A model generated the notes under the pieces. That model did no database searches and was not told the DNA's origin. It saw only the letters and a program-made list of their open reading frames with translations. A stretch of DNA of 64,000 bases. Source: Xestospongia bergquistia (taxonomy: Eukaryota > Porifera > Demospongiae > Haplosclerida > Petrosiidae). Positions 49,592-61,021 of the stretch are shown here, in pieces. The translations under genes and the position numbers were made by a program. The DNA lies in NCBI GenBank assembly GCA_963965975.1, contig OZ014418.1:4414775-4478774 (forward strand). Direction: 5' to 3'. Position 1 is the stretch's first letter. Each line of letters begins with the position of its first letter.

Positions 49592-49999
49592 AGTTGAAGA
49601 AACAGCTACTCTCTAGCACATTCGTTTGCACATGATAGGAAATAAGTAATACTTTCTACCAACTGTAATGACATGTGACATCCAGTTGTCAACAAGCTAC
49701 AGTATATATCAAGTGTTGATAACAGAAGATAAAAGTTAGGAAATTGAGGTTTCAGAACAACTTAAATTAAGGAATATCTTTATTATTTGTTTTTTTTTCT
49801 ATTTGGCCATAGGATGGTGCTATATTGCAGCTATTAATTAACAGCTACACCAGTTTTAATAAAAATAATTTAAAAATGAGTTAAATGTGATGTTATTACC
49901 ACCAGTCAACAGATTAATAGATAAGGTGAATTCTTACATCATAAAATTTGAATTACATTTTGTTGACAATGACATATATCTTGCTAGTCATAAGACAAA

Positions 50000-52900
50000 T
50001 TATTCAACATTTATTATACATTTATCACAGACACGAACAGGATAGTCCCAACCTCTGGCAGGAACATTTTTTCTTTGTAACGAGCATTTACCACACACAC
50101 CCTGACCACAAGAACGACAGTGATGCTTGTAGCAAGTGGACGAGAACTTAATTTCACATACATAACAATGGGTTATATCACAGTCTGGTATCCAATATGA
50201 TGGACGAGTTGTCTCTATTATTGCTTGTTTTGGGTACTTGAAAGCTCCACCTACCCATCCCATTGCAGTGGTCACGTTCTCACTAAAATATCTACCAGAC
50301 ACACTACTACTTATAACACTTGACTTTCTTTCATCTGTAGAATTATAGCATGTGTCACATACTCTAACTGGACGTTCACCCCAACCTCTCCAAGGAACAG
50401 GCATTGATTGTGTACTACATTCTGTACACACTCCTTGGCCACATGATCTACAATGATGTATTGTTTTTAAATAGCTGCCAAATTTATTGTGACAGACACA
50501 ACATTCCTATAAAAGGATAAAGATAAACAACACATGTATAGTTCATTTCTCACAGTTATTTGAGCATTGGGTATCCAGTAGTCTGGTGCTATTTGATCTG
50601 CAAGCAAACTAGACATTTGTTGTGTAGGAGGAGATGCAATAGAACTTAATGTCTCTGTTACACTACCAATGACATCCACAGCTTTACGTCCTCTATGATA
50701 AGAAGCAGTACTATCTATACTACTTGGTATATCCTATAAATAGATACAATAATCATCAGCACAACCAATAACATCCATCATGACATGTACAGTACATCAC
50801 CAGGTATGTAGAAAAAATTTCTTAAAAATTTCATTAAGTGTGGTGATCACAGTAAAAGCATCTCAAAGAAGCCTACAGTAGGAATGCCAGTGTGGACATC
50901 CCAATACAGTAGCCATAATATCAATGGCATAATGCATATTTGTCATAATAGTTGTAACAAGACTTTTGAGGCAAACTGTCTCAAAGTATAAGGCTTTTAT
51001 GTATAAAAGAGTTAGAGCCTTGTTTCAGGAAAGTCTTGAGGTGCTCGAAAATATGATTTTGTATTCACTTTAGTTTCTTGGGCAAATTAGTCCTTGTAGA
51101 ATCAATAATGAAACAAGGGCTCAGCTATTTCATACATCATGTAGTGGTTTGACATTCTTTGCTAATATTTCTAACAGTAAATAGATACATCTGGAGATAC
51201 CTGGTCCTGTCTTAAAACTACTGCTGTAGTACATGTTTCTGTTTTTAAGTTTTACAAGCACTACATCTAAGTTTACAAGTAAACAGCTTAGCAGAAGAAC
51301 ATAGCCATAAAGAACTGCCAGTTACATGTCAATGAAAAACCCATGGTGTCTCCTGTGATTTTTCATTTGTATTAAGTAAAACTATGGTTATAAGTCTTGA
51401 GACAATCTTGTTGCCAATGTGATTTAAGGTTATCAAGCAGTGGCAGCATGGAAAATAATATAATTGAGTATAATTAATTATTACTGCAGCAAGGATTCTA
51501 TTAGTACTTTCATTGACCTAGTGTTCACTGAATAGTGCATTAACTAGAAACATGAGTACCTTTGACCAGACATGTCTGTTCTCAGTTTTAACAGAGCCAT
51601 GCTCTGGAGGAGGGTTACCATACCAGTGACTTCTGCTCTGATAAATGACACCACAGCTAGGACACTCTATCACATACCTACATTGAATGAGACAAGTGTT
51701 ATAATCTATCTATCTGGGCTATTGTCACATGTACATCACTTTTACAGCAGTATGTTATCAATGTCTTTTAATACTGTGTGATGATTTACTTTTTAATGCC
51801 AGAAAGGCTAATTTTTCATAACTGGCATCATAATACACAAAGCAGTTAGTGTCTTACATTCATAACAGATTCAAGCACTACTCTTTAAATACTAATAATA
51901 CCACATATACAGCTATTCTAAACATTGTTCCTATACTTTTAAAATATTTCATTAAAATTTGCCATATTAATTTGTCCATTGAATTATTACTTGTTATATT
52001 GAACATTCCTCTAAATTTAAAACTATAAGGGTTTCATTTAGGGGGGGGGGAGGCATTTGCACCCCCTTGCCCAGAGTCTCCCCCCCTTGGAAATTAGGTT
52101 AGGCATTTTTTTTCAAGGGGTAATTGGATGTAATGAATAAAGAACTGAAACTCAACACAAGGAATATATAACATAAGATAACCTTAGGCTAAACATAAGT
52201 GCCTTATCAGCACCAGTATAACTTGGTCGGTGTCATGCCATTTCATCTAATCCTATTTTGTCTAACAAAATGGACTTTTGTCCCATTTTGTCCCATTTTG
52301 TCTAATAGTGTAAAAGGTCTAAGATAAGTGGATTAAGGCCAGTAAAGGTGATGGAATTCTAAAAAGGCTTTGATGTCTTTAAGGATAGAGTACTTAAGAG
52401 GAGCCTTTTCATACATACAACAAGTTGAATCAATGAAGTTCAAGTTGTACATCCATCAAGCAAGTGATAGCAATTGCCTTTGTTCCCACAGCTTTTGTCA
52501 GGTTAGTTTGGAGTGGATTACAAGAGAATTCTCCAGATTTTAACAACAAGGAGAGTTTTGTTTAGTACTTTGAAAGTACATGGATTGATGGCAACTTTCC
52601 TATTCGTTTGTAGAATGTTTATACACAAGAGGGTCCTCGCACTAATAACAATGCTGAAGGATGGCATAGTAAAATGAAGAAATTTGCTGGGAAATCACAC
52701 CCAAACATTTACGAGGCAGTCACCCTTTTCAAGTCTGAACAAGCTGCAACAGAAGTCAGTTTAATGCAGCTGGCTGCAGGAGGGCTTCTAAGAAGAAGAG
52801 GAAAATAGAGAAACCATGAGAACAGACTGAAAACTATTAAGGAAAAGCATGAAGTAAGAGATTATACGTTACAAGAACTTCTTAGGGCGTTGGGTATCTT

Positions 52901-55900
52901 TGTAATTACTGTAATTTAAATCAATTTAGTTTTTAGACGAAATGGGACAACTGTACATTTTGTTAGACAAAATGGGAGTAGACGAAATGGGATTAGACGA
53001 AATGGCAATAAACAACTTGGTCTATAAGTGCTAAGTGTCTTATCAGCACCAGAAATATGGTCATCTTGTCATGTCATTTGAACACCACAAATGGTCTGAA
53101 AATGTGCCAGAAGCAATCTCAGAGGGTCTAAAATTCAAAAATTTTCTGGGGGCATACCTCTAGAGAGCATGCTGTCACTCTCAGTCCCTTTGCCACCCTA
53201 AATTTTCTCTAAGTATTATTTCCCCCCCTTGTCCATTTTTCTAAATGAAACCCTGATGAAATGACAAACACTCAGTCAATTATCTTCTACAAGTAACTAA
53301 GATTCCTTCTATTTATGATATGTAAATAAAAAATTTCTAAAGAAATGACAAAAATGTAAGGATAGCAAATGTAAATCTTTTACAAAGAATACAAACAAGA
53401 TAGCAGAATAACAGTTGCATTATAGCACAGACACTAAAAATGAAAGAATGTCAAGATAATTATTACAATTAAAACGTAGATCTAAAATCAACAATAATAT
53501 ATTGGTTATGTCCATGCATAGAGAAGACGAAACTGTCATCACATTATTTGTAAGGACAGATATTCATCATCCATAAATTTATATCATTTTTCATAAAATG
53601 CTTTTCATTTACTTGTTCAATTCCTTTATTTCTAAATGAAATGTTTACAACACACTACCTAAGAAAAACATACTTTCATTGTAGAATATTAATAAGTATT
53701 TATACAATTGCTTCTTTGTTGCTATGGAAGTATAAAAAGGGAGATTAAGTCAATGTATGAGATAACAATTTTTACATACATTCCTTTCTCTTAAAGGTTA
53801 TATTGTGTTACTTTTGTTGTGGTGGTAAGGAAATAGCCACAAAAGTAATAACTCTCTAAAATTGACATCCATTCAATTAACTTATTAGTCTTAAAGGAAA
53901 CTTATAGCATGACTACAATGATAGTCTTGTAACTGAAAAACAAGATATACTGGATGTTAGTGTAGTCTGTGAAAATCTTTGACTATAATAAAATTGACAT
54001 CATTCGTTTAACCAAATAGTTGGCTGAAACTGCAAGATTAGCCTTATAACTTCAGATACATCTCAAACTACTGCTTTGTAGGTTTAGCTTAATCGTATAT
54101 TTAAGATTAGTTCTACTTTTTTGAATACCTCTCTTTCTTCAATGTTCTCTTTTTTGTTGTCTAGTATCCTCAGGGTTACTTTCAATTTAGTAATATAAAC
54201 ATGACAATAACCATCATCTATATAACTACAACAGCATGCCAAACAGTCCTAAGATTGTTTGGACCAGATTCTAACCACACATATATGGGTATGTCCATTT
54301 CATACAATTTATTATAATATTTTATGCAACTTTTGAGAACAACAAATAAAATTAGTATCCATTGAGTAACTGCTGACACTCAAGAACTTACTTATTCTTA
54401 TCATGAAATGGGAGTAATTGTAACTCAAGAAATATCAATGAATAACTCCATAGCTTATGCCAACTGTCCTACTTTCAATCTTAGAAAAACTTCTGTCAAT
54501 TATAGCAATAACTGCACCGTCATATAATCTTGAGACAATTCTTACAGTTATATCATTGTTGTAAACATATAAAGTAGATGAAAAACATCCAATTGATGCT
54601 CACCACTGTTCCAATGATATCATAATTCACCAAACTTATAATGGTTTAAGTTCTACCAATACATGTAAATATACATATCTCAAAGTATAAACAGGAGCCC
54701 ATAATAATTACAGGAAAAAAGAAGCAAGTGTCTATGCAAATCAGTGAAATAAATCTCTACATGGCTAAACTAGTCACATTATTATTTTTGGACACATAAA
54801 CCACTAACTGCCTAAAGATTTGCTTCAACTTTAACATCAAAAACACTATGCTACAGATGTAAGAGAAGTTTCTCTTAGCTCTGCTGCTGCTTCTTGAAGA
54901 GTCTCATACACACCACTGGCTAAAGAAGCCTATTCTAGACAGGTTACTTATACTTCAATTACCATAGCCTGTTTTTATGGTGTAAAAGGATGATTTTATT
55001 ACAAGTATTTAATGCAGCAACAGAGTGAACCCTCACAATGAACTACAATTCTACAGCATTCATCACACAGTCAATGTTTTTGATAGTTCTTGCTCAAATG
55101 TGTGCCTAAAAATAGTCATGTGACTACTAATACCATGAAGAAAAAGACATAGCAATTATTTTTATGAACATTTCAAACTCCTCTCCCTTCTATTTTTCTG
55201 TAATTATGGGCTCCTTGTATAAACCAAACAGATCAAGCAAGACTGTCAAAATAATATTTGAGAGATTATATTTTAGAAAGCAGTGATGAGAACAAACATG
55301 CAGTCAAACTGTCGATGACTTTAGGGCTACTACAGTTTAATACAACAAAACATTTGTCTCATCCCATCTGTCAAAGTATCCTAAAATGACAGAGTTACGA
55401 TGACTACCATGGAACAGTCTAATACACATGTCATATACTGTATACCCTACCTGTTACCAGTACAGATAGTTAGTACATTGATTATCCTGAGACAGTCTAA
55501 AGATGCAAAGCATGGTGAAGTGCTATATTCATGTACCGTATATTGGTCACATATGTGTCAAAATATAACTATGTTATGATATATTGGGATCTTTCAACAT
55601 GTGGGTTGTATGACCACTGTGTCTTAGGACTGTTCCAGGATATTTAAAGTAACTGTGCTGCTCTGGGATATTTTAATTGATAGGGCAAATATAATGTGTC
55701 TTAGGACTGTCTCAAATGATCAAAGTAACCATAATGTACTGAGATAATTTAGCTTAGGACTATTAAAGGAATGTCACACTAACATAAACATCTTATCTAT
55801 CTACATCTTACCAAGTAAAGAATTAAAAACAATGACGTCATCAAATAGGTATCTCTATTGGTCAGCTAAGTCTACAACAACAGAAGCTGCACCTTTTCAA

Positions 55901-58900
55901 TTTATAAGTTAAACTATTTAAGGTGACATGAGCTTTGGCTTCAGGCTTCATGCTAGATATTTACTTCACAAGATGAAAACTTCCTCTGTCAGCAGCTGTG
56001 TCCTTGATTAAAGTTGATGCAACATTATAATGGTGTTGCACCAATATAAGATTTTACCAATATTCAGATAACTGATATTAAAATGTCAATTAAAGGTGAT
56101 ACCAATAGCTGATCTGATATAATCTGTTTTACTTTCATTAACTATAGACTGGTTATAATGAATATTAACAGTGTGAATAAATGTTATAACACAGCTACAT
56201 TTTGCCTTCAGGTGGTAAACAAGGTTAGTTGTATTGAATGCCTTGGTAGTTTTGCCTTCTCTTAATAATGATTCACAACAAGCTTTACATACAGGTACCT
56301 TTGTGTCCTATCTAACAATACACTAAACTAGAATATGTGATTTTTTCACAATCAATCAATGTTTAATGTGAAACGACATGATATAGTAAATTAGTGATGC
56401 CACGATATATCAATATATCGATATATCGTGATATAACACGATTGCAATACAATTGTAAAATGCTTTGTTATGTCGCGGCAGAAAATTAATAATAATTATG
56501 GGCACGCCCCTTTGTAATTCCACATGCTTGAACATGGTGTGAAAATAATGTCGCTTGAATGGAACCAACTTGTCCCTAAGCAGAAGTACAAAAGTAAAGT
56601 ATGGAAGCATTTTGGATTCCCTGCTGATGAGAAAGGTCAAATAATTGACAGTAAGAATGTCGTTTGCAAACTTTGCAAGTTTGTTGTTGCTTATTCTGGT
56701 AACACTTCTAATCTGACTTACCACCTTCAGCGTTCACATTGGGAACTGCTGGCTGAGTCAAAAGGGACTGACGATAAGCCAGGCTCCAGTAAGGACGCAA
56801 AAAGCTTGACACAGTTAACTCTTGGTGGGACGATTGCGCAAGTGGCACCGTTTACTCAAGACAGCGTGAAACATCAACAACTTGTTGACGCTACTGCTGT
56901 CTTTATTTGTCAAAGCCTACAGCCCATAAATGTTGTTGATCAGCCAAGCTTTAGGAATTTGCTAAAGATTGCCGAACCTCAATTCCAGCTACCACATCAA
57001 ACATATTTTACAGACAAGGTTATCCCTGGAAAATACCGTGATGTTCATGCTGTTGTTGAGAAACAGCTAGCAGCAGTAGAGAAGTGCACAATGACTACAG
57101 ATCTTTGGACATCACAACACCAACAGCGTGCTTACATATCCTTGACTGTGCACTTTGTCAACGATGAGTTCAAATTACAATCAAGATGTTTACAAACACT
57201 TGAAATACTACAGGATCATAATGCCAGCTCCCTAAAGGAAGTGCTTAGTTCATGTTTGAGGCCTGGAGTATTTCAGAAAAAGTATGTGGGGCAACCACTG
57301 ACAATGATACCAACATTGTGAAGGCATTTGGATTGCTAGGACTTGAACACTTTCCATGTGTTGCACACACTCTGCAACTATCAATTAAAAGAGGACTAGA
57401 TGTGACAGCAGTGCAGAGAGTCCTAGGTAGATGTTGAAAGCTTGTAGAGCACTTCCGAAAATCAACCAAAGAAGCATATAAACTATGTGATAAGCAAGAG
57501 ATGCTTAAGTTGCCCAAACACAAACTAGTACAGGAGTGCACAACAAGATGGGGAAGTACACTTGGCATGTTGGAAAGACTTATGGAACAGCAAGCTGCTA
57601 TTACAGCTGTGCTAATGGAAGGTAAAGTGAGGCACTTGATGCCAGACAGTAGTGAATGGACATTGATCGAGCAACTTGTTGATATACTAAAGCCTTTCCA
57701 GCATGCCACTGAGGCCATGTCAGTGTGAAATACCCAACTGTGAGCACAGTTAAACCATTACTTTACAAACTTTTAGAAAAATCTCTAAAAGTCACTGATA
57801 GTGATTCTAAAACTGTGAAAGATGTGAAGATGGCAATCAAGTGTGATTTGCAGGAAAGGTATCAAATGCAGCTCTACAAAAAATCTTGAATATTGCGACA
57901 TTCCTTGACCCACATTATAAAGATCTTCCTTTTCTTGATTCTGGAAGTAAACAGAGAATGTTAGAGGACGTCAAAGATGAGCTTCTAATACTAGATGATG
58001 CACACACTTGTGAGTCCACTGAACAAGAGGAATCAATGAGTAATGCACCACCAGCAAAGAAACACAAGGGTCCAGTCTCCAAGCTTCTTGGAGAGTTATT
58101 TGAAAATGAACAACCCAGCTGCCATTCAGATAAAGTCTCAAATGAGATAGAAATATACAAGGCTGTAAAGCTAGCTGAACTGGATTCAGACCCCCTAGCA
58201 TGGTGGAATACACAGACGTCAGTTTATCCTCTCATGAGCCAACTTGTGAAAAAGGTCTTCTGTTTTGTTGCAACCAGTGTGGCTTCAGAGCGTCTATTTA
58301 GCTCTGCTGGAAACGTGATCACAGAACAATGTAATCATCTTACCTCTGAACATGCTGATCAATTAATTTTTCTTTTTGAGAATTATTCTTAGAAACTGAC
58401 ATCACTTATAATACAGTTGCTTTCATTAATGCATCTTAGAAACTGACACACTTATAATATAGTTACTTTCATTATGCATTCCAATGTGCTTGAAGAAAAA
58501 GTATGAGCAAAAATAAATTTAATATTTTGAATGATGCTAAATTGTAAATACATTATATATCGTGATAATCGTGAGATAAGGTATTATGACATGTGACATA
58601 AAAATTCATATATCGTGGCATCACTATAGTAAATGCACATGTGCAGTAACTCTATCGGTTGATATCAGCAAAGATCAAACCAATAGATATATGTAATATT
58701 TAGGTGATAACCCAATTTCCAATATACTGATACATTATCAGTGCAACACTACATTATAATATACTATAGTAAGATTTACACATCATACAGTGAACTATTA
58801 CACAGAACAAATGCTAACATCCCTCTATCCACTCATCCACTGTACACAAATGTGTATATTTTATTATATAATATGTAACTTACCCAGACCAAGCATATTT

Positions 58901-60898
58901 TGCAATTCCAAGCCAACCTGAATCCTTCTGTGACCATGACTTAGGTTCAACCACACATTCCTCTCCTTGATCATAACACTTCTATATTTAAACATGATTA
59001 CAGGGCACATATAACTCTGTTCACTACCTTACAGAGCATCACTTTGTTATCAAGATGATCCTGGTATTTGCATTTGACAGTAGCAGTATGAGGCAGTCCA
59101 TTTTTAGAGTGGTTTGTACTCAACTCACACCTTGTACTACAAAGATAAGCAAAAATTGTAATAAAAGCATGAATGCAGTTAGCTATTGTCTTAAGAGTAC
59201 ATTAGCTTTTTCACCTGTGAATAATGCCATCTACTGCTATTGTAATAAGTGTTGATAGTGTGTGCTCTACAAGCCCAGGATGAAGAAATGATGCTAGTCC
59301 GTATGACTGTTCACTAAGTTAAAGATTATGACTATAACAGCAAAAAGGACTGAATGTTTGTGTTGCACAATAACTCAAAAATAATTTAAGATTGGACATA
59401 GCTTCATGACTACCACCTTTAGAATTAAATAAGATAACTAATTTACAACAGTACACAAACAATACTACTAAATGCATGACAATATATGCATATCCCATAA
59501 TTACAAATGATAAATCCATGGAGAGATAGTCTTTTATGAGGATTTAGTCTTTTGCTTGAGCAGTGTAAACTAAACACAATGTACTAAGTCAAACATATTT
59601 CTAATAATATAAATTACTCTTATTATACATAAGTATAGGAATCAGGTGACAACCTGTTAAGTTGCAATATGTTATTTAATGTAAGGAAGTTAAGGTAGCT
59701 ACATGACTTTTGTACAAATATACATTGTAAACAATGTTTTGAACATGACAAGTCTTATACTTACCCACATGCTATACAACATCTTTGGCAAGAGAAGTAA
59801 GTATCAGGAAATAGAGGTGGTCTAGTCCCAGTAATCTCATTAGTAAAACCTTCATTCAAGATCTGCAGGATGTTAGGATAACACTTAGTTAATATGTGAT
59901 GTAAATCAGCTATATATGTGTCTACAAGCACATGTAAATACACATACAATATATGCACAGTACAATAACTTTACCTTATAACACTTATGTCATATAACAA
60001 TAGATGTAACAGCCAGGACTTACTTGAAGTGATTTCAATATAACATCAGGAGTACGAGGTGCTCTCACTGAATTATTTTGCAATAATTTCATCAGGCATT
60101 TCTTAAGACCAGTGAAGTCTGTGGGTGGACTAATAGTTTGTACACCAATATATTTAATAGCTGAGAAAGCTTTAGGAGTTAATTTGAGTTCAGCAAATCT
60201 CTTTTGAAGATGCTCTTCAGCAGTTATTGCATGATCTTGGCCACTTGTTTGAAAATCAGCATCTACATATGGCAAGCCATGAGAACTTGCACCCAAGATT
60301 TCAGTGAATTGCGTTTCATGAAATACAATGACAGATGGTCCAAGGGAGGATATTGAAAATCCTAATTCATTACGTTCAGAAGCAGCTTGAAGTTCAGGAG
60401 AAAAATGTTTCCAGTAAGCATTAGAAGCATCAGCAAGAAATGAGAACATATCATTATGGAGACGTTCAGCTCTTGTCCGATATAAAACTATGTCAGAGAT
60501 TGCTAAAGTTTTTAGCAGCAGTCGAGTACGTCGGTTTTCATTCTCAGAAACACCCAATAAGCCTTCAGTATCAACAACAAGTGCTTTGTGATTAGGAGCA
60601 TAGGCCACCCAAATACCCACAGTACAAGAATGCTGATCAGCTGATGTTCGGAACACTTTTTTTCCATTAAAGAAGATATGATTAAGTGTATGTGATTTTC
60701 CATCACCTGTATTGCCAAATATGGATACTACTTTAAGCTTTGAACCAAGATCACAGCAAAGATGTTGTGTAAATAGCTTTACGTCATCTACCTACAGATA
60801 CAAAGTATGAAATTCAATAATTTTAACAATTTAGCATAAATTCTCACCACAAGTTGCTCTTGTTCATCGACCAATAGGAAGCTAGTGACGGATTCCAT
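50000..60898 (-). CDS. ZFYVE1: ZFYVE1 / DFCP1 homologue (P-loop NTPase with two FYVE domains)
   Basis: Eight exons on the minus strand: 60848-60898, 60024-60791, 59765-59862, 59028-59130, 58884-58981, 51560-51677, 50554-50733 and 50000-50506. Phases join to give 640 aa. The NTPase domain (about 18-270) has the P-loop GNTGDGKS (43-50) and DTEG (91-94). A cysteine-rich zinc region follows (about 295-390), including KYAWSGYVIECPSCG. Two FYVE fingers lie at about 466-525 and 577-635, each with HHCRSCGQGVC and RVCDTC or RVCDKC, and preceded by WIPN or WIPD. In vertebrates DFCP1 marks PtdIns3P-rich omegasomes and lipid droplets and uses its NTPase in autophagosome formation. Human ZFYVE1 is longer (777 aa); the extra N-terminal region is not seen here. 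Intron 5 is 7.2 kb and filled with transposons. Confidence 0.94.
52229..53013 (+). mobile_element. MULE (Mutator-like) element nested in the TIR element
   Basis: A 9-bp target duplication, AACTTGGTC, lies at 52220-52228 and 53014-53022, the size typical of MULEs. The termini are inverted: left TGCCATTTCATCTAATCC, right (inward) TGCCATTTCGTCTAATCCC, followed by further ATTTTGTCTA motifs on both sides. The body encodes a broken MULE transposase. The 785-bp length shows heavy internal deletion. Confidence 0.82.
52440..52865 (+). pseudogene. MULE transposase C-terminal relic
   Basis: Translation gives FVPTAFVR, YFESTWIDGNFPI and PRTNNNAEGWHSKMKKFAGK followed by SHPNIYEAVTLFKSEQ. The NN-x-EGWH segment and the following HPN-x-(Y/W) are hallmarks of MULE-type transposase C-termini found across animals. 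In-frame stops (for example near 52540 and 52615) break it. Confidence 0.75.
53255..56383. other. ZFYVE1 intron 5 sequence between transposons
   Basis: AT-rich, with no gene seen. A weak tandem motif, GTGTCTTAGGACTGT, occurs near 55618 and again near 55697 with a decayed third copy near 55750. No other structure was found. Confidence 0.5.
56392..58626 (+). mobile_element. hAT DNA transposon in ZFYVE1 intron 5
   Basis: Perfect terminal inverted repeats start TAGTGATGCCACGATATAT on the left and match the right end ending ATATATCGTGGCATCACTA. An exact 8-bp target duplication, TAGTAAAT, sits at 56384-56391 and 58627-58634, the hAT hallmark. The element is 2235 bp and lies in the opposite orientation to ZFYVE1. 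Confidence 0.95.
56524..58392 (+). pseudogene. hAT transposase (BED finger), frameshifted
   Basis: The N-terminus holds a BED zinc finger (VWKHFGF, CKLCK, then LTYHLQRSH). The RNase H-like core follows, with TTDLWTS, ATTDNDTNIVKAF and HFPCVAHTLQLS, and the C-terminal dimerisation block has WWNTQ and ASERLFSSAGNVITEQ. Frame changes occur near 57255, 57722 and 57865, and an in-frame TGA interrupts at 57435-57437. The first piece (56524-57321) remains open for 265 codons. The element cannot make its own full transposase but has intact ends. Confidence 0.93.
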
Positions 60899-61021
60899 TA
60901 CTGCAGAATGTCACTGCCTTTCGAATCTCTTGTGCGCTTTAAATGGAATTTTACCTTATGGGAGGGTTAATGGGTGTGGTGTGTGTGACTGTGATATAGC
61001 ACGAGCTATTGCTTGAGGACT
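60899..61021. promoter_or_regulatory. Divergent promoter region of ZFYVE1 and RBM22
   Basis: Only 123 bp separate the ZFYVE1 start codon (60898, -) from the RBM22 start codon (61022, +). No TATA box is evident. Both genes therefore probably share a bidirectional promoter with very short 5' UTRs. This is inferred from spacing alone. Confidence 0.7.

Larger units (their letters stand above)
52028..53254. mobile_element. Non-autonomous terminal-inverted-repeat element in ZFYVE1 intron 5
   Basis: A perfect 14-bp inverted repeat, AGGGTTTCATTTAG at 52028-52041 and its complement at 53241-53254, bounds the region. A G-run follows the left end and a C-run precedes the right end. No target duplication could be identified, and no protein of its own was recognised. 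A MULE sits inside it. Confidence 0.65.

Noticed and set aside
57245..57718. 157-codon minus-strand frame
   Set aside because: It is antisense to the hAT transposase relic, which has clear family motifs.
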